A stretch of DNA of 64,000 nucleotides from JAHDHW01 sp963793295 (GCA_963793295.1 CAWBZX010000031.1:1-64000), one strand, 5' to 3'; positions 17,722 to 26,373 are shown, counted from the first letter of the stretch. Notes: a model not told the origin generated them from the sequence alone. Numbers and translations are program-made.

Positions 17722-18825
17722 TTACAAATAAGTTTCTGAAAATATTTTGGTATCGTCTGTTGCGTCTGGTTTGATCATTTTTACATCTGGATTCGGTAGT
17801 TTGTCTTTTGCTTCGTTTCCTTTTTTTATTTCTATCAATCCGTTCGAGGTAAGTGGTTGATTTGCATTAGTTAATAATATTTTTTGGTTATCGGTTAAAC
17901 CATCATCTTCTTTATCAAAAATGACATTTGCATCAACACCAAGCGTTTGATCTTTTTCGAAAATGTATTTCCAAATGGTGCTTCGGTTGTTGATACGAAT
18001 ATGGTATGCCGGAGGGCTGCTTTTAAATTCACCTGCAGCAGTTAATGGTGCATAATCATTTTGTTCTGTTGTCTCACCAAATAGTTCGGCGAGGCCAAAG
18101 ATTCCTGGAACGAAAGTGTTGTTGTTGAGGTAAAATTCTTCTGTGAAACCGCTGCCGTCATCTTCTTTCAAAGTGTACTTTCCAGAAGGGAATCTTCGTA
18201 AATCAATCTGATAGGTTTTTATGCCACCGGTCAAATCAACATTTTCTGAAAGCAACTCTTCTCCGTGAATATTTGTAAGCGTCAATTGTACACTGCCACC
18301 CACAGACTGAATCGAATGGTTATGAATGCTGTTGTAAAATTTGATTAAATCATCTTCACCAGTATATTTTAAAGAAGGGCTACCTGTCGGCCCCGATTTG
18401 GAAAGGGACATGTTATCTGAATCGACTTTTTCGAGATTGTTGAAATAGAAAATCTTATTTCTTGGAATGTCTAGATCAAGATCACTGAAATTAAAAAAGG
18501 AATTGTCTCTTAATTTCAAGATAAAAGTCAATTTCATAGTATCATCTGGTGACAAAAAAGGTTTGTTTTCATTTTCCGGATCAGCGCTAGCAGCAATGAT
18601 AAAGCCAGATGGCGTTGGAACGTATTTTTGTTTATAATTTTTTATTTGGAGTAAACAATCTGGTGTTGGGACGATCTCCATAAAATTCAACACATGATAT
18701 TGATTGAGTTGTTTTAGCTTTTCCTCATTGTTCATACTTTCAAAATTTTGCAGTCCCTTATTTAGAAAATAATGGTGCAAAACATTCAACTCAAATAATA
18801 TGTTAGCGGAAATCCTAATCTTCAT
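17722..18825 (-). CDS. Unknown protein between eCIS cap and sheath genes
   Basis: 367 residues, starting within the stop codon of the DUF4255-like gene (ATGA overlap), so it is translationally coupled. N-terminus MKIRISANILFELNVLHHYF, then beta-rich segments with FILKLRDNSFFNFSDLDLD. A middle Ig/FN3-like stretch (VQLTLTNIHGEELLSENVDL, then FPSGKYTLKEDDG) is followed by YHIRINNRSTIWKYIFEK. No enzyme motif, signal peptide or membrane segment was seen. From context it is an eCIS structural or assembly protein; I have seen similar proteins in this position in Bacteroidota but cannot name a family. It could have a role at the distal cap end. Confidence 0.75.
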   Translation of the reverse strand: MKIRISANILFELNVLHHYFLNKGLQNFESMNNEEKLKQLNQYHVLNFMEIVPTPDCLLQIKNYKQKYVPTPSGFIIAASADPENENKPFLSPDDTMKLTFILKLRDNSFFNFSDLDLDIPRNKIFYFNNLEKVDSDNMSLSKSGPTGSPSLKYTGEDDLIKFYNSIHNHSIQSVGGSVQLTLTNIHGEELLSENVDLTGGIKTYQIDLRRFPSGKYTLKEDDGSGFTEEFYLNNNTFVPGIFGLAELFGETTEQNDYAPLTAAGEFKSSPPAYHIRINNRSTIWKYIFEKDQTLGVDANVIFDKEDDGLTDNQKILLTNANQPLTSNGLIEIKKGNEAKDKLPNPDVKMIKPDATDDTKIFSETYL

Positions 18826-19454
18826 ATTTCTGCAAGGTTTTCGTCAGAGATTTCAATTTGTTTGATCACGCCTCGTTCATCCTGTTTTCTTAGTAATTTC
18901 AATTCAAGGACACGCATTTTGTAAATCACGGATGGCAACTGTTTTCCGCCAAGCATGCCCCAAAGTTGATTGGCTTCTTCAAATCCGGGAGAATATAAAT
19001 CGATGAGGATTTTAAATGAATCCACTTTGTCTAAGTCATTCAAAGTGCCATTGATTGGTTGTGTATTTTTATGGGTAAATACTTTTTTCGATTGAAAGAA
19101 CCTTACCGTTCTGGAAAGGTAAGTCAACGCATTTTCGTAGTTCAATGAGTTAAAACTGAAAAGCAAATACAAATTGACAAAAACCGGGGGTTGACTGTAA
19201 ACCGTTGAAGAATTGTCAGCAGCAGGAGAATAATGCGGTGTGTTTTTTAAAGAGGATTCTTCCTGAACGCGGACCAAAGAAATCACGATTTTGTCATCAA
19301 GAGAAGAATCGTTGCTGTTTGGAACATATTTGTCAACGTCGTGAAAAGCAATGTTTCCAATCACGACCCTTTGCTCATCCGGAGTATCTCCAGAAAAAGT
19401 ATCCAGAAAATGCTCTAATTCGGTTGATATTATTTTTAAAACTTGCAATATCAT
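18822..19454 (-). CDS. eCIS cap/tube-terminator protein, DUF4255 (Afp16/Pvc16-like)
   Basis: 210 residues from ATG 19454 (MILQVLKIISTELEHFLD), the normal start pattern for this family; a TTG at 19478 in frame is less likely. Motifs FVNLYLLFSFNSLNYENALT and YLSRTVRFFQSKKVFTHKN match the Pvc16 N-terminal family. The protein closes the distal end of tube and sheath. It is the first gene of the operon, with a leader of about 300 bases behind the promoter at 19758-19790. Confidence 0.88.
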   Translation of the reverse strand: MILQVLKIISTELEHFLDTFSGDTPDEQRVVIGNIAFHDVDKYVPNSNDSSLDDKIVISLVRVQEESSLKNTPHYSPAADNSSTVYSQPPVFVNLYLLFSFNSLNYENALTYLSRTVRFFQSKKVFTHKNTQPINGTLNDLDKVDSFKILIDLYSPGFEEANQLWGMLGGKQLPSVIYKMRVLELKLLRKQDERGVIKQIEISDENLAEI

Positions 19455-19522
19455 ACTATGGGTTTTTTCATTTTGCAATCAATGAAAAATCGATTTTTAC
19501 CTTCTGGATTTTGATAAATTCA

Positions 19523-19558
19523 CTCAATGATTATTGAAAAAATTCTAAAATCATTGAG
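19523..19558. repeat. Inverted repeat in eCIS leader
   Basis: CTCAATGA at 19523-19530 pairs perfectly with TCATTGAG at 19551-19558 around a 20-base AT-rich loop. It lies in the transcribed leader, about 70 bases before the first start codon. No U-tract follows, so it is not an obvious terminator. It could be an operator palindrome or an mRNA stability element. Confidence 0.6.
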
Positions 19559-19757
19559 ACCTCGTAGTATGTTTGAAATTTTAAAAGTACCATTAATCCA
19601 AAACCTGGAAATGGAAGAACAGTATTTATTTAAGTAGAAAATTTGTCGAAAAGAGGATCATTTGGTTTTTGATTATTTAAAATTCGTTTCGTCGCCCTGC
19701 AACAATTTTTCAAAAAGAAATAAGATGTGAATTGTCGCTTATAAAATTGGGTTGAAA

Positions 19758-19790
19758 CAAATATATAGAATATTATCTTTGATCGCAAAA
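19758..19790 (-). promoter_or_regulatory. Bacteroidota-type promoter for the eCIS operon
   Basis: Read on the minus strand, TTTTG (19790-19786) is followed by a 20-base spacer and TATATTTG (19765-19758). This matches the Bacteroidota consensus of TTG, 19-21 bases, TAnnTTTG. Expected start of transcription is near 19750. The same -7 box and 20-base spacer occur before the gene at 61840. Confidence 0.7.
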
Positions 19791-19833
19791 TTATTATCTG
19801 ATGTTTTTTTTTAATATATAACTGATAGTAAAT

Positions 19834-20937
19834 TTATGCTTTATTGTCAAAAACGACCTCTTTGGCTTGAAGTAACTCCGCTATCTTTTTAAGCGATTCA
19901 GCTATTTCCTTTTTCATTTTAGCATTAATTTTTTCAAAGAGATTTAAAGAGACTTCCATCTTAGTTCCTTTAAATCTGGAAGACCATGAGCCATGTGCTT
20001 TTCCATTGATCAGGATAGTGCCCAGGCCGTTTCCACCGGTGGCGCCAAGTTTTCCATAAATATGGTGTTGCATGTCGGTACTAACGAATCTTTCGCGCCC
20101 ATCTGGGGCATAACCCATCATATAGCTATCCCATTGCGGCAAAATATCAATGCAATCTTTTTGAGGAATTTTGAATGATTCAAAAGCTTGTTGGTCTTCT
20201 TTTAAAAGTAACAATCCTTCCCCTATTTCAATGGTTTCAATTGCTGAGAAAGCAGCCTTTGCTTTAGTTGCTGTAGTACCAACCCACCATTGAAAATCTT
20301 TGATCCGGGCCGGGCCGAATGCCTGTAGATATTTTTTAGCGAGCCAGATTTGTGCTCTTTCGGGATCGATGTTTTCAAAAGGAGTATGATTCCAGGCTTC
20401 GGTAGAAACGTAGCTAATAATATTGGATCGCAAACTTTTGGCACCAACTCTCAACACCTTTTGTTCAAAAGCCATTCTGTTTAGGATGAATTTTAAAAGT
20501 TCATCCGGGACATTGGTGTTGCCTTTTAATTCCTTTACGGTTAAAGGTGAAGTAGCTGTTTTTAAAATGGTATTTGCCCAAGCGTCGTATTTTTCCGGTG
20601 GAATGTTTCTGCCAGGCTGAGCGTATCTTTTTTCCCAGGAGGGGGCATCGGGAGGATCTAGTGTTGCAGCCATTATCATTGGTGTATCTTCTTTTGGTAA
20701 CCAATAAACTGATTGCCGCATGGCCGGGACTCTAATAGCCACTCGCTTTTCATCTAAGTCATAAAATGTTTGTTCGTCAAACTTTTGGGTACGAGCAAAT
20801 AATGAGAGCGCAGCCGTGGGATGAGCGCTGTAAACACCAATAATGGAATTTAAAACTTGTTCAAAACTGCTTGCTTGCTTTCCCAATAATTGGCGATGAT
20901 GGGACCAATGGGTCAATTTACTTTTCAGGTCAGACAT
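19834..20937 (-). CDS. Winged-helix DNA-binding protein, YcaQ/AlkX-like
   Basis: 367 residues. The N-terminal part (WSHHRQLLGKQASSFEQVLN, AHPTAALSLFAR, then RVPAMRQSVYWLP) and the central LLKFILNRMAFEQKVLRVG match the winged-helix family that includes the DNA cross-link glycosylase YcaQ/AlkX. The family unhooks alkylated or cross-linked bases, but many members are uncharacterised. A C-terminal GSWSSRFKGTKMEVSLNLFE segment fits. The gene stands alone, without operon partner in close contact. Confidence 0.75.
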   Translation of the reverse strand: MSDLKSKLTHWSHHRQLLGKQASSFEQVLNSIIGVYSAHPTAALSLFARTQKFDEQTFYDLDEKRVAIRVPAMRQSVYWLPKEDTPMIMAATLDPPDAPSWEKRYAQPGRNIPPEKYDAWANTILKTATSPLTVKELKGNTNVPDELLKFILNRMAFEQKVLRVGAKSLRSNIISYVSTEAWNHTPFENIDPERAQIWLAKKYLQAFGPARIKDFQWWVGTTATKAKAAFSAIETIEIGEGLLLLKEDQQAFESFKIPQKDCIDILPQWDSYMMGYAPDGRERFVSTDMQHHIYGKLGATGGNGLGTILINGKAHGSWSSRFKGTKMEVSLNLFEKINAKMKKEIAESLKKIAELLQAKEVVFDNKA

Positions 20938-21004
20938 TTAAAATGTTTTTTCGAAAAAACATGATTCTTCTGTGTTGAAAAAGAAATTTAAAACGCTATA
21001 AAAT

Positions 21005-21442
21005 TTAAGCTTCCGGTTTTTCCACTTCCTTTTTCAATGCTTCGTTCATCAATTTAAATCCCTTTTTGGTATTATCCAGAATACTTCCCATCAATCCCAC
21101 CAAAATACCGTTGAATTTTTCTCCATGTATGAAAGTTGTGGTTCCATCCGGATTTTCTTTAAGCTGAAAATAATGCTCGCCATCAAAAATACCTTTGAAA
21201 AACAATTTTCCCAACCAACGGAATTCTTTGTTTTCGTCAAATACAAGAACTTTAGGTTTGAATGTCATAGCCTTGCCATCAGGAGGCGTTAGGTGAACAG
21301 CTATTTGTTCACCAACGTTGAGATTGCCTTGTATCGATTCTATGAATGGATTCCATTCCGGATATTTTTCAACATTGGTAAATACTTTCCAAACTTTTTC
21401 TTTAGGCGCATTGATGATGATTTCTGTTTTTATCTCTTTCAT
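21005..21442 (-). CDS. SRPBCC-family protein (START/Bet v1-like ligand-binding fold)
   Basis: 145 residues. INAPKEKVWKVFTNVEKYPE followed by WNPFIESIQGNLNVGEQI is the typical start of a polyketide-cyclase/START-like domain that fills the whole protein, ending in the long C-terminal helix GSILDNTKKGFKLMNEALKK. Binds a hydrophobic ligand in a cavity; the ligand is not predictable. Starts 20 bases after the GNAT gene, so probably the same transcript. Confidence 0.85.
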   Translation of the reverse strand: MKEIKTEIIINAPKEKVWKVFTNVEKYPEWNPFIESIQGNLNVGEQIAVHLTPPDGKAMTFKPKVLVFDENKEFRWLGKLFFKGIFDGEHYFQLKENPDGTTTFIHGEKFNGILVGLMGSILDNTKKGFKLMNEALKKEVEKPEA

Positions 21443-21462
21443 GATTTTCGAGTTTTTATTAT

Positions 21463-22275
21463 TTAGCCCAAATATCCGCCAACGCGGTTGTAAATCATTT
21501 GAGGACTCCAGTCGAATTCTTCACCTTTGATCATTCTTGAGGCGTATCGAAATGGTTTAAATCCTTGACTTTCAGCAAATTCGATGATCTCCAAATTTTC
21601 AGTTGGCAAGATAATTAATTCACTTTCCGTGGCCCATTTTATTTTCAAGAGCTCAAAACCAGCTTCGTGGTTTTTTGCTATAATCAGCCCATCACCTAAT
21701 TTGGGTAGGTAAAACCCCATGAGTTCCTGATCAACGTATAGCAAAGCCTTTTCGGTAAAATATTTTAAAATTTCACTTCGGTCTTCGCCCATTGCTTGAT
21801 AGTCTAAATCAGCAATTTGCTCATAATATTTTGGATCATAACTGATGACTTTTTCTTTTTCTAAACTCCATTCCTTTTGGGCCTCTCTTTTTAAAAAAAC
21901 ATAATCGGATACATGCTCAAAACCTGATTTTTCATAAACCGATTGACCAATCGGGGTAGCTAAAAGCATCTGTGTTCCGATACCTTTCGAGGCGATATAC
22001 TTTGAAAGATATTCGGTTATAAACCTTCCAATACCTTTGTTTCGGAAAGATTCATCAACGACAATTACACCAATCCATGCTGAATTTTTATTGAAAATAA
22101 CTTCACCAATACCGATTACTTTATTTTGAAAAATGGCTTTTACCGGATAAAAGAAATCATAATCGATGAATTGATTAAAAACTTTTCGGATGTCATTCCA
22201 ACCTTCTGGCTGAAGATGCAGGATTTTATCAATATCAGTTTTTAAAAGTGGTTGTATGTCAATTTGGTCAATCAA
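21463..22275 (-). CDS. GNAT-family N-acetyltransferase
   Basis: 270 residues from TTG 22275: the frame is closed upstream by TAA at 22288-22290 and contains no ATG before the domain. The acetyl-CoA motif is at IGVIVVDESFRNKGIGRFIT (about residues 90-110), with the signature R-x-x-G-x-G. The second half, with GFELLKIKWATESELIILPT, resembles the second domain of two-domain GNAT proteins. Substrate unknown. It starts 12 bases after the sulfatase gene stop, suggesting coupling. Confidence 0.8.
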   Translation of the reverse strand: MIDQIDIQPLLKTDIDKILHLQPEGWNDIRKVFNQFIDYDFFYPVKAIFQNKVIGIGEVIFNKNSAWIGVIVVDESFRNKGIGRFITEYLSKYIASKGIGTQMLLATPIGQSVYEKSGFEHVSDYVFLKREAQKEWSLEKEKVISYDPKYYEQIADLDYQAMGEDRSEILKYFTEKALLYVDQELMGFYLPKLGDGLIIAKNHEAGFELLKIKWATESELIILPTENLEIIEFAESQGFKPFRYASRMIKGEEFDWSPQMIYNRVGGYLG

Positions 22276-22287
22276 AGGTTTAATATT

Positions 22288-24057
22288 TTACTCCAATCCA
22301 TTTGGAAAATATTGTGGTAATTCAGCGCCTTCCTCACCATATTTGTTGATCAATTGACGCAGAAACAAAGAATAAATTCCTTGATGCTGGAGATATTGTT
22401 TGTTTGAAATGTCAACATTCATTCCTGGTTGGAGTCCATATTTGATAAAAGAATTTACAAATACTGTATCCTTACTGATAATATGTAAAGGTGTCGCTGC
22501 ATCATCACTGTAATCCCAGATTTTATACTCCAAAGTTGGTGGCTGGTGATCACCCAGCAAAACGAAAATGCTGTTTTTGTTTGTTTTCTCTTTTATAAAG
22601 TCAGTGACTACCCGCAATTCGTATTCCATTGCTTTTTGATAACGATCAATCGATTCCCCTTTCAGTTCAGGTGCTTTTTCATTTTTTATGTCATCCAATT
22701 TCCGCCAATCTGCAACTATTGGTGGAGGATCATACCATGGGCCATGTGATGTCATCGTAATGAAAAACAGAAATTTTGGCGCGGAAACATTTTTGGTGAT
22801 TTCATCTTCAAAATAGCCCAAAGCATATTGATCCGGCAAACCTCCCAGGTAATCATATTTATAGCCTTCATAAGGAATATCATTGTACATGATCCAATCA
22901 TCAAATCCCCAAAACCGGTTAATTTTGTTTTCAGGAATTAAGGAATCTGTATTAACATTTGACATCGTAGACATTCGATAAGTCTGATATCCTTGATTAT
23001 TAAAATATCGGACCACATGCGGAAAATCATAATTCACATTAATCATGTCATTGTATTGAACCTGATTTTCAATTTTCACACCGCTTAAGGTAGAAGTGAA
23101 AGCCAGCCAGGAACGCCCTCCTTTTATTGGAGAAATACTGTAGGCCGATGCCATATGCCATCCTTCATTTTTCAAGGATTGACTTAATTCTGATGACAAT
23201 ATTTTGTAAGTACTATCCAACTCAGGACTCAAAGTGGCGACGGTTCCATACGATTCAATAAAAATGAAAAAGACATCCGGTTTTTCGGTCAAAGTGAGTT
23301 TTAGATTCTTCCGGTAGGCTTGCTCATTTTCAATCGTTTTTAATTTATCCGCGTTTTTCAATTGCATGCTATTTAAAATCCGGGGAGCCATCCACTGAAC
23401 CGTCGGCCAATGGGGATTATATGGGTTGTTCCAATATTTAAAAGTGCTGATTAAAATGAATAAAGCAAGTCCGGTGAAAATCCATTTGGTACTTTTCAGT
23501 CGTTTAATTTGCTGAAAGCTTTTCACCAAAAGTTTTATTAAAAAAATGATAAAAACGGTAAGCAAAATAAACCCAATGAATGGTAAAATAAAGTTGGTTG
23601 CATATCCAAAACTAAGTTCTCTAAGAAAGATCGGCAACACTTCTTTCACCAAAGCAAAATCATTTATAAAGTAAGGTGTTTCTCCATAAAATTTTTGATA
23701 AAATTCATAATAGATATTATAATAAAGCTGCAAAATGTAATAAACTGAGATCAATACAAATGATAAGGCTTGAAGCTTTTTGTTATTTCTGGAAAACCAC
23801 AAAAGGCTGACTACTAATACAAAATCAGCAGCGATGCGAAATATGTCGTGATTGTTGCGGATGAAAAATAATCTCAAATTTCCGGTCCAGGCTCCTGTTG
23901 GAATGGTCGATGAAGGGAAAAAAGTGGAAATTTCGTAATAAGCGATAAAATTAGGGATATACAAAACCATGCTCAGTAGCACAAAAATACTCCAGAAAAT
24001 CCATGCTACACGAGTTGTTGAATTTTTACCCAACTGGTTTTTGTTGATCAATTTCAT
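22288..24057 (-). CDS. LTA synthase-like membrane sulfatase/phosphoglycerol transferase
   Basis: 589 residues. The N-terminal ~200 residues have five hydrophobic segments (near residues 14-36, 55-75, 80-100, 145-175 and 193-206). An extracytoplasmic alkaline-phosphatase-superfamily domain follows. The nucleophile region is DVFFIFIESYGTV, where the Thr corresponds to the LtaS catalytic Thr, and a metal-binding motif LGDHQPP lies near the end. Members transfer phosphoglycerol or phosphoethanolamine to surface glycans or lipids. It neighbours a CDP-alcohol phosphatidyltransferase, so envelope lipid modification is plausible. Confidence 0.88.
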   Translation of the reverse strand: MKLINKNQLGKNSTTRVAWIFWSIFVLLSMVLYIPNFIAYYEISTFFPSSTIPTGAWTGNLRLFFIRNNHDIFRIAADFVLVVSLLWFSRNNKKLQALSFVLISVYYILQLYYNIYYEFYQKFYGETPYFINDFALVKEVLPIFLRELSFGYATNFILPFIGFILLTVFIIFLIKLLVKSFQQIKRLKSTKWIFTGLALFILISTFKYWNNPYNPHWPTVQWMAPRILNSMQLKNADKLKTIENEQAYRKNLKLTLTEKPDVFFIFIESYGTVATLSPELDSTYKILSSELSQSLKNEGWHMASAYSISPIKGGRSWLAFTSTLSGVKIENQVQYNDMINVNYDFPHVVRYFNNQGYQTYRMSTMSNVNTDSLIPENKINRFWGFDDWIMYNDIPYEGYKYDYLGGLPDQYALGYFEDEITKNVSAPKFLFFITMTSHGPWYDPPPIVADWRKLDDIKNEKAPELKGESIDRYQKAMEYELRVVTDFIKEKTNKNSIFVLLGDHQPPTLEYKIWDYSDDAATPLHIISKDTVFVNSFIKYGLQPGMNVDISNKQYLQHQGIYSLFLRQLINKYGEEGAELPQYFPNGLE

Positions 24058-24158
24058 GTTTGCAAATAACGAAATTTGTTATGAAAAATGCAGCCTGAAG
24101 AACTTTAAAATATTGCTTTAGGTTTTCTCATGAATGTTGAAATCAAGCCTAAGATCAT

Positions 24159-24833
24159 TCAGGTTTTAAAGAAATTATATTTCAATACCGCCCAAAAGCT
24201 CATTCCGAAAGAATAAAATACCAAAATCGTAGCAATAATCAATGCTGGCCTCGCTATCGAAAAAGGTAAAGCAAATCCCGCAATAAGAGAACCCATTAAA
24301 ATAACTGCAATTAATCGGGCTCGAAAAACTCGTTCTTCTTTTTGCTTGGGTTCCTTAAAAAATAACAAAGCGATGAAATACAAATATCGAAGCAGGCCAA
24401 GGGAAATGATCCATAATCCAAAAGTACCGTTTTGATAAAGCAAACAGGTTAAAGTCAAAACATAAAGCGCATCTGTTTCCATATCGAGGTATTCACCGAA
24501 GCTGGATGTCGTTTTGTGTTTTCTGGCCAGGTAGCCATCCAGGCCATCTAAAACCAGAACAAGAAAAGCGATGCTTGCGATTTGTAAACTGGAAAATGAA
24601 AAAAAGACTAGCGTAATCAGTAAAAGTAATCGGATGCTGGTCACTATGTTTGCGGCTTCAAAAAGGAAAGTCGTTTGCTGATCTTTGAAATACTTTATGA
24701 AATAAAAAGCACTGAAGGAAAACAAAGCGGCTATTCCGATGACTTCAATTTGGTAAGTTAAAAGAAAATAGAATGTGGTGGAAAGTAACAGGATTGCATG
24801 AACGGTCATCCATTTTTCAATCCAAATCCTCAT
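24159..24833 (-). CDS. CDP-alcohol phosphatidyltransferase
   Basis: 224 residues with about six transmembrane segments. The complete catalytic motif DGLDGYLAR...GEYLDMETD (D-x-x-D-G-x-x-A-R-x8-G-x3-D-x3-D) lies at about residues 92-117. The family transfers a phosphatidyl group from CDP-diacylglycerol or a related donor to an alcohol; the acceptor cannot be read from the motif. The nearby LTA-synthase-like gene supports a phospholipid or envelope role. The four Asp residues are all present, so it should be active. Confidence 0.9.
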   Translation of the reverse strand: MRIWIEKWMTVHAILLLSTTFYFLLTYQIEVIGIAALFSFSAFYFIKYFKDQQTTFLFEAANIVTSIRLLLLITLVFFSFSSLQIASIAFLVLVLDGLDGYLARKHKTTSSFGEYLDMETDALYVLTLTCLLYQNGTFGLWIISLGLLRYLYFIALLFFKEPKQKEERVFRARLIAVILMGSLIAGFALPFSIARPALIIATILVFYSFGMSFWAVLKYNFFKT

Positions 24834-24852
24834 AGCTTAGATTAGGTTTTTC

Positions 24853-25056
24853 TTAATCAACAGCAGGCATTTTACAAGCTTCATCGGGCGTTTTTCCACA
24901 AACAGAGCATTCGCCTATTTCATTTTTAAGCATTGGGTTGTTGGATGAGCAGGATCCACGGAATTCCTGACCAGTGACAACCTGTCGAAGATTAATGAGG
25001 ACAAATGAAACGCCGAAAACGACAAAAATGAGTAAGAAGACATATAAAAACTCCAT
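24853..25056 (-). CDS. Small membrane protein, NqrM (DUF539)-like
   Basis: 67 residues: one N-terminal membrane helix (EFLYVFLLIFVVFGVSFVLI) followed by a cysteine-rich tail (RGSCSSNN...GECSVCGKTPDEAC). The layout, helix then GSC and a C-x-x-C pair, resembles NqrM, the iron-delivery maturation factor for the Na+-translocating NADH:quinone reductase. The match is by eye. Bacteroidota commonly use Na+-NQR, and an ApbE flavin transferase, another Nqr maturation factor, is in the window at 47740. Alternative: an unrelated small metal-binding membrane protein. Confidence 0.55.
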   Translation of the reverse strand: MEFLYVFLLIFVVFGVSFVLINLRQVVTGQEFRGSCSSNNPMLKNEIGECSVCGKTPDEACKMPAVD

Positions 25057-25121
25057 GTGGTCAATATTTTTGATTTTGGCAAAAGGTGTTTAGAAGTAAA
25101 CAATTTTTCGCCTAATCAGTT

Positions 25122-25129
25122 TAACTTTG
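25122..25129 (+). promoter_or_regulatory. -7 promoter box for mazG
   Basis: TAACTTTG exactly fits the Bacteroidota -7 consensus TAnnTTTG. No good TTG is found at the -33 spacing. It is 50 bases before the chosen mazG start. Confidence 0.5.
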
Positions 25130-25179
25130 CGCCTGTTTATCCAACAGGTTTAAATCTAAATGCAAAGATACAACAAATT

Positions 25180-25947
25180 ATGAATCATAAATTGCAAGCA
25201 TTCGATCGATTACTTAAAATCATGGATGAGCTCAGAGCGAAGTGTCCCTGGGATCGAAAGCAGACCTTTCAGAGCCTTCGAAATCTAACAATTGAAGAAA
25301 CTTATGAATTGGCAGATGCGATCCTGAACGAAGACATGGAAGAGATCAAAGAAGAGATTGGCGATATTCTGCTTCACATGATTTTTTATGCAAAAATAGC
25401 GGATGAAAAACAGGCTTTTGATATTGCAGATGCGATCAACGCGGTTTGTGAGAAGTTGATCAAAAGGCATCCGCATATTTACGGTGATGTAAAAGTTAAA
25501 GATGAAGAAGAGGTGAAAAAGAACTGGGAGCAACTGAAATTGAAAGAAGGAAAAAAATCCGTTTTGTCGGGAGTGCCCAACTCACTGCCGGCAATGGTAA
25601 AAGCATACCGTATGCAGGAGAAGACCGCTCAGGTTGGTTTTGAGTGGGAAAACAGTGAGCAGGTTTGGGAAAAGGTGGAAGAAGAATTAGCGGAATTTAA
25701 AGAAGTTGCCGATAACCCAGATGCGAAAGATAAGCAGGAAGAAGAATTTGGTGATGTGCTTTTTTCACTAATCAACTATGCGCGATTCAAAGGAATTGAT
25801 CCTGAAACTGCACTCGAAAAGATCAACCGGAAATTTAAGCATCGCTTTGAATACATCGAAGCCCATGCGCATAAATCGATGGATGATATGACTTTGGAAG
25901 AGATGGATGCCTTGTGGAACGAAGCTAAATTGAAAAAACCAATGTAA
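25180..25947 (+). CDS. mazG: Nucleoside triphosphate pyrophosphohydrolase MazG
   Basis: 255 residues from ATG 25180; an upstream in-frame ATG at 25057 would put the promoter box at 25122 inside the gene, so it was not used. The N-terminal LRAKCPWDRKQTFQSL and NLTIEETYELADAI, followed by EEIGDILLHMIFYAKIADE, are the E-E-x-x-E and E-x-x-D metal-binding motifs. A second MazG domain repeats this (KVEEELAEFKEV, EEEFGDVLFSLINYAR). It hydrolyses NTPs and (d)NTPs to the monophosphate and pyrophosphate and clears abnormal nucleotides. Confidence 0.95.
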   Translation: MNHKLQAFDRLLKIMDELRAKCPWDRKQTFQSLRNLTIEETYELADAILNEDMEEIKEEIGDILLHMIFYAKIADEKQAFDIADAINAVCEKLIKRHPHIYGDVKVKDEEEVKKNWEQLKLKEGKKSVLSGVPNSLPAMVKAYRMQEKTAQVGFEWENSEQVWEKVEEELAEFKEVADNPDAKDKQEEEFGDVLFSLINYARFKGIDPETALEKINRKFKHRFEYIEAHAHKSMDDMTLEEMDALWNEAKLKKPM

Positions 25948-26017
25948 GGGCAAAATATTTAAAATGCAGTTCATCTCACTTTTTTTCAATAAACTTTTAA
26001 ACAACTAATAAAAAACG

Positions 26018-26025
26018 TACATTTG
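26018..26025 (+). promoter_or_regulatory. -7 promoter box for rpsO
   Basis: TACATTTG matches TAnnTTTG. CTTTTA at 25994-25999 lies where the -33 element is expected and is shared with the purC promoter region. It is 60 bases before the rpsO start. Confidence 0.6.
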
Positions 26026-26084
26026 CACCGCTAAAACTGATTTTCGTAATCACTATTGGTAAATATTTAAAACTTAAAATACAA

Positions 26085-26360
26085 ATGGCAGTTTATTTAA
26101 CGAAAGAAAAGACAGAAGAAATTTTTAGTGAATATGGTGGTTCTGCAAAGAACACAGGCAATACCGAAGGTCAAATTGCTTTATTCACCTATCGTATCAA
26201 TGAATTATCTCAGCACCTTCAAGCTAATAAGAAAGACCACTCCTGTCGGCGTACTTTATTATCTCTAGTAGGTAAAAGAAAGCGTTTGTTGGGATATTTG
26301 GCAAAGAAAGATATTACAAAATATCGTGAACTAATTGAAAAATTAGGACTACGTAAATAA
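26085..26360 (+). CDS. rpsO: 30S ribosomal protein S15
   Basis: 91 residues, normal family length. Recognised from the motif GNTEGQIALFTYRINELSQH, the conserved KKDHSCRRTLLSLVGKRKRL and LLGYLAKKDITKYRELIEKL. Binds 16S rRNA helices h20-h22 and is one of the primary assembly proteins. Followed by a strong terminator, so pnp 470 bases downstream probably has its own promoter. Confidence 0.98.
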   Translation: MAVYLTKEKTEEIFSEYGGSAKNTGNTEGQIALFTYRINELSQHLQANKKDHSCRRTLLSLVGKRKRLLGYLAKKDITKYRELIEKLGLRK

Positions 26361-26373
26361 AAGTATAAACATA

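Larger units (their letters stand above)
19455..19833. other. Leader and promoter region of the eCIS operon
   Basis: This gap separates the eCIS operon from the YcaQ-like gene, which points the same way. It contains a promoter (19758-19790), a hairpin-capable inverted repeat (19523-19558) and otherwise AT-rich sequence with no convincing frame. No terminator for the upstream gene was seen, so read-through into the eCIS operon is possible. Confidence 0.7.
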
